Source: Perkinsus olseni (Eukaryota > Perkinsozoa > Perkinsida). Taken from it: a stretch of 53,063 bases of DNA. Positions 36,855 through 46,895 of this stretch are shown here, piece after piece. The DNA is taken from contig JABANN010000207.1 of the NCBI GenBank assembly GCA_013115125.1, positions 1-53,063 of the forward strand. Reading direction: 5' to 3'. The translations under genes and the position numbers were made by a program. A model generated the notes under the pieces. It searched no databases. It was not told the DNA's origin and saw nothing but the letters and a program-made list of their open reading frames with translations. Each line of letters begins with the position of its first letter. The stretch's first letter is position 1.

Positions 36855-38363
36855 GTAGACGGAGAAGGTCGGACCGCGCCCGAACATGAGGAGGCCCCTC
36901 CGACGATAGCTGCTGCCTCTTCATTCATTGTGACTCGATTCCTGCTCTTCTCTTTGAAGACGATACAGCCCGCCAGCCTTCTCATCTCCAGTCTAACGGG
37001 GTGGCAAGTGCTTTCTCGCTGTAGATAACATCCAAAATCAATGGTGATGCTGATACTGGATCGAGGCCCAGCAACCTAACGTCTTGATGATAGCTCCGCC
37101 AAATAACAGTCATGTTGCCCTCCATACCTCTATGTAGGACCTCAACGGGCTTTGAGTAACCCCTGCGCCTCCACACTACTCCAAGGAAGATATGACCAGC
37201 GATGGCAGCCATCGGACGAGGGAGCTACAGTGCGCCACTGAGACTGGAAAAGCTCAGTGTCTTGTTGACCGTGCGGGCCTTCATGTCATAGTCAATTAAG
37301 GATGGTGTACCCCCAAGCGAGGGAGCTGGAGATGGTCCACCGTTATCATGTATCATGTAGAGGTGAGCAGCCTCGGGGTCGTAGTAGAAAGTTGCGCCAT
37401 AGTGAAACCCATAGCGAGGGTCAGGGCTTTCCACTAGGGAGATGGGGCTTCCCTGAATAGATATCGGAGACAACGCCGTCACGGATGGAGATGAATTTGG
37501 GGAAATCTCGCATGCTGATGATAATCTCCCCTACGGGATGGTCCAAGGCTAGGGCAGGTTTGGGTATGTAGGCCATAATATCACACATCAACTCCGGTAG
37601 TGGCCGACGACTGTCGACTCCTTCCACACACTTCCAACCATCTCAACATGGAGGGCGTCAACGTGGGCAGGTAAGAGCATCGGGATCGGAAGGAGGGATA
37701 CCCTGGATGTCTTGATGCAAGTCAACATGCGCAAACGAACGCCGTACGCATGCACAAATCTCATGCGGTCAAAAAACTCGTACACAGACCATCGACGGGT
37801 CAACCTCCTCATCTGGTGCTGAGTGATAGGCCGTCAATACAAGCTGAAGTGAACCGTGATGATGTCCTTGAGGTGCGGCCCATGAGTCCCACAAGAACTG
37901 CTGCATTCTCTTTCACAGTTTTCACAGCCTCTACTCCCATCTCACATGTTAGAGCACCTCATGTTCGAGATGATCGCGACCACCTCACCACAATTGCATA
38001 TTCACGCACGATACCAGATGGATGACGCGTGAGGCAACTCAAGGAGACGCATAGACAGAGATGATGACGTGACGACTAGAACGAAAGGACAGCATTTCCT
38101 GAGCAGAGCACCCTGTTAGTAGTCGATGTGACAGCGGACTCGTAGTGCCAGGTGAGGGTGGGTGAGAAGAAGACAACTGCATCTGTCGGAAACCCATAGA
38201 CGCTGAGGTTGGGAGAGGCATACTCGAAACCAGAACCCGCGAGAGGGGACACCAGACCATCAAACTCCAAAACCCGAGCCACTCCGGGTCCCCCAACGTC
38301 AAGGGAATGGGAGGGATGGGAAAGAGCTATAACACTTCTTTGTACATCCACCAACACCTCCAT
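36855..38363 (-). CDS. Arylsulfotransferase-like beta-propeller protein (possibly degraded)
   Basis: Minus-strand multi-exon gene. Supporting segments in order: GGPGVARVLEFDGLVSPLAG and SPTLTWHYESAV (about 38120-38310), KTVKENAAVLVGLMGRTS (about 37860-37920), LPAHVDALHVEMVGSVW (about 37610-37680), HPVGEIIISMRDFPKFISI (about 37480-37545), DPRYGFHYGATFYYDPEAAH with MIHDNGG (about 37340-37420), SLIDYDMKARTVNKTLSFSS (about 37240-37310), IFLGVVWRRRG and VIWRSYHQDVRLLGLDP (about 37050-37190), then a tail ending about 36855. The order HxxxxHxE, IISMRDF, and HxxxFYY..DNGG..IDYD parallels the arylsulfotransferase (ASST) family, which transfers sulfate between phenols. Eukaryotic members are poorly studied. 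No signal peptide is resolved. Reading frames change between segments; some changes are introns, some may be damage. Confidence 0.42.
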
Positions 38364-38616
38364 ATATTACTCCACGACTAACTCACTAGCCAGTCATCGG
38401 GTGCCACAGCCCGCTCAAACTTTCGCGCTCGCCCGGGCCGCACACACAAGGGTGATCCTAATCACTTCGAAGTTCGAAGTTCGAACCACAGCTAGGGGTT
38501 TCCCCCACAAGAAATCGTTCCGCATTTCTCTACGATGGAATTTGGGAGTGAGGCAGGTGCCATGCTAGAGCTTGGCATTACTATACCGTTCAGCAGCCTA
38601 TTTGCCGGATAAGGCT
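38364..38616. other. Intergenic spacer
   Basis: Short stretch without a gene. It contains a tandem TTCGAAG triplication at about 38465-38484. Confidence 0.4.
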
Positions 38617-38878
38617 GCCTATATGGGGGTCGAGGATATCATCGCATTAGCAAATTGGCGGTAGGGCCGTAGCCTATATGGGGGTCGAGGATATCATCGC
38701 ATTAGCAAATTGGCGGTAGGGCCGTAGCCTATATGGGGGTCGAGGNNNNNNNNNNNNNNNNNNNNNNNNNNNNNNNNNNNNNNNNNNNNNNNNNNNNNNN
38801 NNNNNNNNNNNNNNNNNNNNNNNNNNNNNNNNNNNNNNNNNNNGGATATCATCGCATTAGCAAATTGGCGGTAGGGTC
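38617..38878. repeat. 55-bp tandem repeat with assembly gap
   Basis: The unit begins CTATATGGGGGTCGAGGATA and recurs with period 55 from about 38618, 38673 and 38728. The array runs into 98 Ns (38746-38843) and resumes. Because 55 is not a multiple of three and the frames are closed, it is non-coding. Copy number is unknown because of the gap. Confidence 0.9.
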
Positions 38879-38934
38879 GAGATGAGGGAATGCAATTGGA
38901 TGCGGATAGAGAAGTCGTTTCAGCGGGAGGCCTC

Positions 38935-38990
38935 AAATAAGGAGGTCAATTTCGCCGATGAAGATATCAATTTCGGAGATCAACTTTGAC
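38935..38990. repeat. AATTTCG repeat family, degenerate copy
   Basis: Two TCAATTTCG units (GGTCAATTTCGCCGATGAAG and ATATCAATTTCGGAGATCAA) lie about 21 bp apart. They match the kernel of the elements at 36664-36745 and 51625-51780. Confidence 0.6.
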
Positions 38991-39204
38991 CTGAAATGTT
39001 CGGGCATATAACTCCGCACGATCTATTCCCGTGCGATTTCACTGATTCCTCTACATGTGATACCCTGATGCGCTTCACGGCAATTCATGTCATATTGCCC
39101 CACTCTTGCCAGGCCCCACTTGAGCCATGCAACGCGCGTGTTCTATAACTGACTACATACTCACAAGTTCCAATATCTTCAACACCAGTTTGATCATCAC
39201 TTTC
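38991..39204. other. Spacer before the GH18 copy 2 duplication
   Basis: Short interval without a recognised gene or repeat. Confidence 0.3.
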
Positions 39205-40502
39205 AGCGCGTAGTACTGGATGGTACATTCGGAGACTCCCCGACGGAGAGTCTACCCCGACTTCCATCGTCAGCTTGCCGTGCCGTTATTGCATTCTAGG
39301 CCCCCAGGTGCCTTCTTCGACAGCGCCTCGGAGAAAATGTTGCTTGTTCTGCTCCTCGTTCACACGTGCACATATTCTTCACTTCGAAGGTGAGCCCAGG
39401 ATTAACTTCTCCGAGAAAGATCCTGTGAAGCCCTCCGTCTCGTTGACAGTGAACGCTCGAGAACACTAGTACTGGGCATATACCGACCGAGCACATGTCA
39501 ACGCTACAGAAGGTCTCCAACTGAGCACATCGGCAACCTGCCGACGGCAAGGGTCTGACTGAGCCGGCTGACCGAGCCGGCTGACTGAGCCGGCTGACTA
39601 GCCGGTTGCGGCTAGGCGGAACCGGCGTTGGAATATAAACTGACACACCGAGCTGTCGTACGGTTGCATCGCGGAATGCTTGCAGTACAAGGTCTTCTTG
39701 TATCGTGAACCATTCCTTTCCGCTGCCGAAATCAAAATCACAATTGATGAAGAGAAAATTTCGTAGCCAGACTTCACCAAGTAGTTGGCGAAATAATACT
39801 GTAGCTTAAATACATCAAAGTGGTAATACGAATAGAACTGGTTGAATAAATTGTTTTTAGGACTATCATACCCGATGCTAGGGTGCAACAAAGTGGGATG
39901 AATCGTCTTCCTCGTCAAGGCCCTGGCTTCAGCTTTTGCTTAATGGCATAGATGAGGGAGCGCGTATCCTCAGGCAGAAGATCGCACCTCAGACGAAAGG
40001 CCATGAGTCCGCCCAAGCCCTCGTTGTTGCATAAGTCGATCTTTTCTTGCAGGATAGGCTGCGAGTCGAAGAAGTATCCCGCGAATGATCCGTTCCCCTT
40101 AGGGTCGGCGCCCATCTCAACAAGCTGGAAATAATTTATTTGCGTTTCAGCACCGTTCTCGCCGTACAGAGGTACCTATGAAGTTCATAGTATGAACGAC
40201 GACCTACCCTCCCTTGACATGTACAGAGAGTTATCTCACCCCAAGAGCGAACTTGGCGGGTGGCAGACCTTGAACGTTTTTCCACTCGTTGACCATGTTC
40301 TTCACCCAATAAATGTTGGAGTGACCTCTGGTGTCGCCGCAGTTGTCGTATCCCATCCACAGGCACTTGTCCACCACACCACACAAGCCAATGCTCTTGT
40401 ACAGGGCGTATGAGTTACCGATGCTGAAGGACGGGCTATGCGACAACAGACCGATGTTAAACTCGACTTACGCGACGCTCACATTAACATTCCTGCCGCT
40501 CT
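39205..40502 (-). pseudogene. GH18 chitinase-like gene, copy 2, missing its 5' exon
   Basis: Segmental duplicate of 33310-34330. Exon 3 (39915-40175) has GLGGLMAFRLRCDLLPED and the same KLKPGP end; exon 2 (about 40240-40430) has IGNSYALYKSIGLCGVVDKC and MGYDNCGDTRGHSNIYWVK, in one open frame where copy 1 is frameshifted. Similarity stops near 40502, just inside the end of exon 1, so the signal peptide and the catalytic DGINFDWE loop are absent. This makes a working enzyme unlikely. Downstream (minus strand) the copy also contains KEWFTIQEDLVLQAF and HFDVFKLQYYFANYL segments. About 250 extra bases (39300-39650) distinguish it from copy 1. Confidence 0.85.
39548..39606. repeat. Short tandem repeat, GAGCCGGCTGACT units
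   Basis: Four to five consecutive GAGCCGGCTGACy units of about 13 bp lie within the filler of GH18 copy 2. Confidence 0.7.
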
Positions 40503-41211
40503 TTGATATCGTATTAGATGCTACCAAGTCATTCGGTTCAACCGAGTCGGTTGGTGTGGCATAGGAGAGTGTAGGGATGTAAGTCGGCGTTGAAGTTGGC
40601 TCAACTCTAGTATATTAGTGGCGGCGGTTTGCACTCCTCCTCACTGGCTCATCATACACCCCGTTCCGCCTGGTTCCTGGAAGAGCAATACTCTCTTTCT
40701 GAATAGAGGGTGTGTTTCCTCTCCTGGTGAAGATACCCGGTAGAGTCTGCCACCCCAGATGATCATTCTCGAGTGGGCTCGGGGAGGGATCGATGTTTCT
40801 CACGTTCAATGCGGAGAACTTTCTCGAGGCGAAGCGTTCGGAAACAAGAGGGAAACGGCAGTTTCGATATAATCGCGGCGCGATCGTCGCGCCGTTTACA
40901 CTCCATGCAAGCTGGACCAATCTCAATCATCAGGCTAGCTAATACCGACCCTATCGACTAAGTTGTTCATCGCTCATCCCTCATCCAACCACAAGAACAC
41001 AACATAAGGAGTAACAAAGAGAAAAAATTTCGAGTAACCGGCGAGACCGGATAATGAAAATGTCGTCGTCCAAAATTTCGTCGAAATGTAATTACCCTTC
41101 ATTATATTTGAAAAACCCGCGACCACCACCTGGAAGGGTTGCGCGTAGCTACGCATGCCCCTCTCTTAATGGTGGCTTGTTAGAAGGCTTAGAAGTTCGC
41201 AGTGCGCATCA
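40503..41211. other. Intergenic region left of the LTR element
   Basis: No gene recognised. It contains the short segment CCGGCGAGACCGGAT (about 41038-41052), also found in the CDPK intron at about 16852-16866. Confidence 0.35.
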
Positions 41212-41216
41212 TTGAC

Positions 41217-41348
41217 TGTTAACCATCGGGAAACTCAAGTCAATGGTTTAGTGGAATCCTGAGATTCTGCCAATAATAACACTGATAAAGTCATCAACTA
41301 GCGTCAGGCTAAGCTTAGGAGCCATAGTTGTGCACTTGCACAACTACA
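41217..41348 (-). repeat. LTR (3' LTR of the minus-strand element)
   Basis: 132-bp terminal repeat, apparently identical to 42313-42444. It contains its own short inverted repeat, GTTGTGCA..TGCACAAC, at about 41328-41345. Confidence 0.9.
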
Positions 41349-41521
41349 TCTCCCTCCCCTAAGAGACGGAAGCGTACAGTGACAATAAAAACAATAAAAG
41401 GAAGCTAAGAAGTGGAATCATCATTTACAACAACAGTATTATCATCATCATCGTCATCATCGTCGATATTAAAACGAGCTTCTCTGAGGACCTTAGCTTC
41501 ATCACATACGCAAGGACAGGA

Positions 41522-42334
41522 TCAAATAAATAGAAAAAGAAACACAGCTTTGAGTCTTTTCCTTATCTGCACAGGATAAAAGTAACTATCACTCATGAAA
41601 AGTTTACTGCTATTAATGAAAGGCTCATTCTGCTTAACACCTTCTGACATCGCAATAGTAGCAATACAATACCACTCATTCTGATAAATAGTATGAACAA
41701 TTGGATCAGCAGGAACAGCAAGGGTCGGTTTATCAGGCAAGAATAATAGTACTGAATCGAAATTAATGCAGTCTCTATTTTCAGGATGAACAACTTTAAC
41801 AACTTTGGGTTCAATATTATCAACATGACCTATAATAGTACCACTATCATCATCATCGTCCATAGTTCTCATCGCATCTTTGTCGCAGACCAGATTATCA
41901 CATTCGCTATCCTCGGATACCGGATGTACAACTTGTTCAGAGTCAATCTTGCCAATACTGGTCACAGTGAGCGGTGTCGAGCCAGCAATAGAAGCAGCAG
42001 CAGTGGCAGTAATAATAACATCATCACCCACAGATCTTTCTTGGGAACCCATCCTATCGCGCACATCCTTAATGGAAACGTTGGCAGAACGATACAACTG
42101 GGGACGAGTATCTTCAATACTCTCCATATAATCGCACCAAGTCAATATATCAGCAACAGTCGTCTTCTTATCAGTGAGCATCTCTTCGCACTTCTCAGCA
42201 AATTCTTCGTCAGTAACATATCGTAAAAGGTAAACGTTCTCTACACCAAAGGCATGAGCAATCTGCAAGCCAACGGGGTTCACCGAGGGCTCGGAAGACG
42301 GGTTCTCCACCATGTTAACCATCGGGAAACTCAA
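41522..42334 (-). CDS. Single ORF of the LTR element
   Basis: 270-residue open frame covering most of the interior (MSFPMVNMVENPSSEP; EKCEEMLTDKKTTVADILTW). It is acidic, with a poly-Asp run (TMDDDDDSGT). It has no zinc knuckle or enzyme motif. By position it is the element's structural (gag-position) or accessory protein; homology not recognised. Confidence 0.55.
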   Translation of the reverse strand: MSFPMVNMVENPSSEPSVNPVGLQIAHAFGVENVYLLRYVTDEEFAEKCEEMLTDKKTTVADILTWCDYMESIEDTRPQLYRSANVSIKDVRDRMGSQERSVGDDVIITATAAASIAGSTPLTVTSIGKIDSEQVVHPVSEDSECDNLVCDKDAMRTMDDDDDSGTIIGHVDNIEPKVVKVVHPENRDCINFDSVLLFLPDKPTLAVPADPIVHTIYQNEWYCIATIAMSEGVKQNEPFINSSKLFMSDSYFYPVQIRKRLKAVFLFLFI

Positions 42335-42444
42335 GTCAATGGTTTAGTGGAATCCTGAGATTCTGCCAATAATAACACTGATAAAGTCATCAACTAGCGT
42401 CAGGCTAAGCTTAGGAGCCATAGTTGTGCACTTGCACAACTACA
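42313..42444 (-). repeat. LTR (5' LTR of the minus-strand element)
   Basis: 132-bp terminal repeat. The first ATG of the internal open frame lies inside it. Confidence 0.9.
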
Positions 42445-42449
42445 TTGAC

Positions 42450-43700
42450 TACTCGGAGTAGCCTACCTTCCTGAACGAGGTCGCGGTCTTGGATGGCCCA
42501 TCCAGGATGGGCTTCCTGGAAAGATAGCCTGAATGTTATTGTGCCAGTATTGGGACTCTTCGTGTGTGAACTGGATTATGTGAATGTCTCCGACCCCTTC
42601 ACCAACCTTGCGCTTGATGCTGTACAACCCGTCAAAGAAGGCGCCCTTACCATTAACCTTAAAAGTCATAATATCAGTAAAGGTTGGACGGACTTTAGTT
42701 TTGGGAAAGGCTTCAATGCTTCAGAGATGATCCCGGCGAGATTAGGCATCATCAACAAGAACCTGCCAGGTTCTTGTCGATGATGAATCGTCGGCCAGAA
42801 GGGGATGGACGCACATGTGTTGTCTCCACTAGGGTGTAGGCAACATGTTGTATATAGATCTTCATCCACTATCCCCACTACACGCCTGTAAGTGTCCTCA
42901 TCAGCGACAGTAGACCCTAGTACGCGTGAAAGCCAATTCTGTGTCACAGCACAGTGCAGCAGTTGTGATATGCCGGGGGAGCTTGGGCCGGTTACCGGCC
43001 GCCTGTTTGAACCAGCATCTACCTTCGATAGCGCCGCTGCCTACCCTTCCGCTTGCGTGCTCGAGTAAGTTGTATAGACCACGCTATAAAGCTCCTGGTT
43101 ACTCGGCCTCATCAGTGCAGCGAGAAGTTCTCGCTGCACTGATGGGGCTTCACTGCTGAGAAGACACTAATGAGAAGTCCGAGGGCAACTAGTCTACTCG
43201 GGTAGGAACATTCCGACGGAGATCTGACTTATAATAGTTCCACATACGGAGTTTAGGGTCAGCACGAATAAGACGAAACCGGCCCGCGGAGAGCGCGGTA
43301 TCATTACGGGGAGTTACGAGTGGGTTGCATCCAAGGAAAAAGATCTTCCCAGATTGGTCGGCAGCAGGATTGCAATTCGTGCCCACTCGCAATGCCTTCT
43401 TGGACTCAAAGTTAGGCGTCTCTCGATGCCATCTACTGTTACGTAAGCACAAACCATTTTTCGCTCTGCAGACGTACAAGTTGGTGCCAGTGATATGCCG
43501 AATAGGTGGCTCTTGAGGAGGAGGTCCAGGGGAAAGTGTCTTCTCGATGAGAAATGGCGACGATTCCCTCCCATATCATCAGTTACCGCTGTAGACCACA
43601 TGACATCGAAACAACTATCATTATCATCTGGAGGTATGGACGAAGTCACATACCGTCGGTGAAGCCGGCCGTGTGGGGACATTCGACACAAAGGTGCAGC
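42450..43700 (-). CDS. Unrecognised gene or gene remnants, minus strand
   Basis: Several minus-strand segments read like protein: ITGTNLYVCRAKNGLCLRNS with GKIFFLGCNPLVTPRND and SAGRFRLIRADPKLRMWN (about 43200-43510), STVADEDTYRRVVGIVDEDL (about 42840-42910), LAGIISEALKPFPK (about 42690-42745) and MTFKVNGKGAFFDGLYSIKR with HIIQFTHEESQYWHNNIQ (42530-42669). They may be exons of one gene of a lineage-specific family. Two odd-centred palindromes interrupt it (42747-42785 and 43110-43144), and frame changes near 42690 suggest damage. No family recognised. Confidence 0.35.
42490..42511. repeat. Two overlapping 7+1+7 palindromes
   Basis: TGGATGG-C-CCATCCA (42490-42504) overlaps CCCATCC-A-GGATGGG (42497-42511). 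Each has a one-base centre. Confidence 0.8.
42747..42785. repeat. Near-perfect palindrome, 19-nt arms, 1-nt centre
   Basis: CATCATCAACAAGAACCTG (42747-42765), C, CAGGTTCTTGTCGATGATG (42767-42785); one mismatch. Confidence 0.9.
43110..43144. repeat. Perfect palindrome, 17-nt arms, 1-nt centre
   Basis: CATCAGTGCAGCGAGAA (43110-43126), G, TTCTCGCTGCACTGATG (43128-43144). Confidence 0.95.
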
Positions 43701-45461
43701 GTTGGGACACCAGCTGCACAGCTAGCGCTAGTATCGGACTCGGTTTCTGCCTTCGGCTACTCGAGTTGAGTTGACTCATTTATATTCGGGAGGAACACGG
43801 CTGCGTCCCTGCGGAGACGCGTGGGTCGCGCCGCCAGGCCTCTCTTTTGTTTTAAGCCACCCTCCCTAAACCCTACAAAAAACCGAGAGTGTGGGTGAGC
43901 TCGTCACCATTCAAAGGATGGGGCGGGCTGGACGTGTCTAGCACCGTTACCAGGGCAAGGTGCTTGGTCGAATACTCGGCTTTCATGGGCCTGCAAGTCC
44001 GTGATCGCTTGGGTTTCGGCGGTTCCGAGAGCTCTCTCACGGAACTGCGCTTGCCTCAGGTTCCGGCGCTCGCACGCCCCACTCCCCCTCCCCACACTCA
44101 GAGGTTTCACCAGGTGGATGAGGGTTTTCCGATACCGTTCCCTATCCTCAGTGAGGATTCCTCACCCTTCCCTCTTTGGTTGTCTAGCCTCTCACTTGTG
44201 TTTGAGAAGCGATTTTCATTCTCCGAGAGAATTTCTCCACTACATCAGCTCAACGCTTATAATCGCTTACATTCCCCAACCGAGTCCCGACCTTGAGTTC
44301 TATCACGGTGGCTACAACAAGACACACAAGTGAACCTCCTCCATGGCCGACACCGAGCAGACCCCAGACTCGATGATAGCAAGGTAGCCGGAAGAAGCGA
44401 ACTTCACTCGGTGTGGGCAAATCGATCATCGCTGGCATTTCCTAGAGATTATATAATAAGCTCAAATTGAGCGTCGTGTGAGTAACTCACAGTGAGTTAT
44501 GAGGTCGATTGTGTAGAGGATTAGGATGGGCTGAGGAGAGCGCACGGAGGTGCGAGCAGCTTGTTTCACGTTCCTGATAGTTTCTTGGACAAACTGCAGT
44601 AGGCCTGCTAAGGGTTGAGTGGTGTCCAATGGACACTGTACATCCAGTGCCGAAGCAGGCGCTGAGCACCGAGGCTAGGATGGAGGTTAATACTGGCCTT
44701 CGTGAGGCCCAAGAGTTTTCGGCCGCTCGTGGTGATGAATCATCATCGCTGATGATGAACGTGATGTTCGGAAGAAAGCATCGAAAAGGGGATGAACGGC
44801 GGAGGGAGCAACCCGCAGAGTGTTGTATGTCTCTGATCAGGGGAGCTCCTACTTGCAGTTATGCTCTGGCGACAGCTTGATCTCAGTTTGAGAGCCTTCG
44901 TGAAAGTCGTGATCGCGATTTGTTTGGAGTGCACCCTCATGGACTGCCGAACCCGTTGTCATTGAGAACCCAAGGAAGAGAAGTTTTCTTTGAAAATGGA
45001 CGGTATAATACCGTAGGTATTGAAAAATAGAATGTATCTCGGCTCCTCCACGTCGTGAAGTTCACGAACCTCATTATAAGGCCCTTATACATAGCTGGCT
45101 GACGAGCTTCCTTCGGCTCGAACGAGTGTAGCACAGTCGGTGCTAGTCTAGCACTGCTAGAGGAGACAGCTCGGAAATGTGAGGTCAATAACTAACTAAG
45201 GCATAGGCCTGATAGTAAAAGAGCCTCCTAGGGCACAGACTGGGGGTGTACGAAGTAAAGATGGCCATGGCTCGGCCCGAGCGAAGCCCACGATGACGCG
45301 CAACCGGTTTGGAGACAGATAGAGAGAAGTTAAGCTACGTAACTTAACGCACACTATCTGTGCGCGAGGGCCTCACGGTGAGGCTCACTCTCGGGCATCC
45401 ATCAAACCGCAATCATCATCACTATTGAGCCGATGCACGTTGGTTGTTCTGAACATATGTG
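43701..45461. other. Intergenic region
   Basis: About 1.75 kb without a recognised gene. A plus-strand frame at 44629-44880 (83 codons) has no supporting feature. An 8+1+8 palindrome lies at 44483-44499 (TAACTCAC-A-GTGAGTTA). Confidence 0.35.
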
Positions 45462-45901
45462 CTACATATTTTGTATGAACAACTTGTTCATACAAAATAT
45501 GTGCTCATTATCAAGCAACGGCGGTATAGAAGAGAGATCTTGACAAGATATCTCTTCTGTACCGCCGTTGCTTGATAACAAGATCATCTTGTTGTTGACT
45601 CTCACGACGTTCCTAAAAACCCTCACAACAGTTAGTACAATGGTCTTCGGCGAAGACTCTTCGCATACGAACAGGTCCAGGAAACATCTAAAGTCGGCGG
45701 AGTTTTCCTTCGGGGGTAAACTCTCGCAGAATCTGCAGGTGGCACAGCGAGCTTCTGCAGGATTCACCGGCTCGATGATGACAGAGTCATCGGTCGTCCG
45801 ACGACCGTCGTAGGGGTAGAGGTTGTGGTAGGCTCAATAGCAGGTGCGGCAAAAGCAACACCAATGATGAACAGGACCTTTGCGATGAAGATGGCCTTCA
45901 T
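45462..45901 (-). CDS. Small secreted Cys-containing protein, reading frame looks disturbed
   Basis: Minus strand, starts MKAIFIAKVLFIIGVAFAAP (signal peptide) at 45901, followed by a Thr/Pro-rich linker and, in a second frame, DSVIIEPVNPAEARCATC with CRFCESLPPKENSADFRC. The arrangement matches the protein at 50613-50861 (signal peptide, STTSAPS-type linker, IIEPVxP, CxxC). The 3' end runs into the large palindromes at 45464-45578. The signal and Cys parts are in different frames, so the copy is either spliced by a very short intron or defective. Function unknown. Confidence 0.4.
45464..45502. repeat. Perfect palindrome, 19-nt arms, 1-nt centre
   Basis: ACATATTTTGTATGAACAA (45464-45482), C, TTGTTCATACAAAATATGT (45484-45502). 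Confidence 0.95.
45508..45578. repeat. Near-perfect palindrome, 35-nt arms, 1-nt centre
   Basis: Arms 45508-45542 and 45544-45578 around A at 45543; two mismatches. It is the longest of the odd-centred palindromes, and is adjacent to the one at 45464-45502. Confidence 0.95.
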
Positions 45902-45923
45902 GTTTACTATCATGAGCTCGATG

Positions 45924-45946
45924 GGTAGTACAACTGTTGTACTACC
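45924..45946. repeat. Perfect palindrome, 11-nt arms, 1-nt centre
   Basis: GGTAGTACAAC (45924-45934), T, GTTGTACTACC (45936-45946), about 25 bp upstream of the secreted gene's ATG. Confidence 0.9.
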
Positions 45947-46895
45947 GAATTTCCGGGCGAGCGAGATTTCTTCCTTACACGACATACTCCCTTAGATTTC
46001 CGTAATTCAGCGATTACTATTGGCGATAACGAATAGATAAAACCAAGGGAGAGCGCGTATGACAGGTTCTTGATGATTAATGTATCATTTCTAGTAGTGA
46101 AACGGTTTCTAGCGACGCTAGAGGGTAGACGAAACGCTTTGGGTATGCGTGCTGCGTAAAGTATGATTGTCGTGCTTGGTGTCAACTGCGCCAATCACTA
46201 ACGGGCTCGGCTCCGGATCGAGCCTCTTGGCAGCCCTGTATGTGTTCTGGCAGGGTGAGCTTTCGGTCCGGGAGTTTCAGCACAATGGCAAATTGTGTTA
46301 TCGTTTCCACTCTTGAGTGACCGTCTTTCCTATGTGAGGAATCAGCGAAGCGCTCAATACCTCGACCTACGCAAGATCGCTGAGGGCGCTGTCTTCCCAA
46401 TTCCACTTGACTCAATTCGGAGGACATGGAGCAACGAATTTCGGATCTTACTCTAGTTTAATAGTAGCAACTACTCAAGCATATCTTATCGTTACTGAGC
46501 AGATGAATTAAAGGGCGAGCGATGATCAAAACTGCTCACACCTAGTAGGGAGTTCCCGCGTTCCTCCAGCGAGTTGAACTCTATTTTGCGCTCTTCTTAC
46601 GTGACATCAGAGAGACCCCGCGATGGTCGCGCATCGCCCTCTTGAACATGCATGCCGCGATCTCGAGCAGTGGCTATAGCGCGCTTCTCTAGCGGATACG
46701 CTGCAACAACAAGCCGCTCTCCCGAGATGCGATATCAGTCGGCTATCTGCCTCTACGCCATGAAGTTCACGCTTCTACATTAATACTTGTTAAGTGTCAA
46801 AGACCAAGTGTTGAGTTGGTTTTGATGAGCGGGCGGTGCTGGGATTCGATCCGGGGACCTCACGGATGTCCGCTGCAGTTCATGCTGTCCTGTCA
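45947..46895. other. Intergenic region upstream of the TIR-like gene
   Basis: No gene recognised. At 46834-46860 the minus strand resembles the 3' part of a tRNA (GGATCGAATCC in a weak T-arm), but no matching acceptor, D-arm or anticodon arm is present. Confidence 0.35.

Larger units (their letters stand above)
41217..42444 (-). mobile_element. Compact LTR retrotransposon, apparently complete, non-autonomous
   Basis: A 1,228-bp unit bounded by two 132-bp direct repeats (41217-41348 and 42313-42444) that look identical. Read on the minus strand each starts TGTAGTTGTGC and ends GGTTAACA, the TG..CA ends typical of LTRs. TTGAC occurs on both outer sides (41212-41216, 42445-42449), a 5-bp target-site duplication. 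Just inside the 5' LTR is TGGTGGAGAACCC, fitting a tRNA primer-binding site with the CCA complement; just before the 3' LTR is a purine run AGGGGAGGGAGA. One open frame fills the interior. No protease, reverse transcriptase or integrase is seen, so it must rely on enzymes from elsewhere. Identical LTRs point to recent insertion. It looks whole for its type. Confidence 0.9.

Noticed and set aside
40870-40895. CGGCGCGA..TCGCGCCG inverted repeat as a one-base-centre palindrome
   Set aside because: The spacer is three bases with a non-pairing pair, so it does not belong to the odd-centred class.
46834-46870. tRNA-like segment with GGATCGAATCC on the minus strand
   Set aside because: T-stem pairing is poor and no other arms are present.
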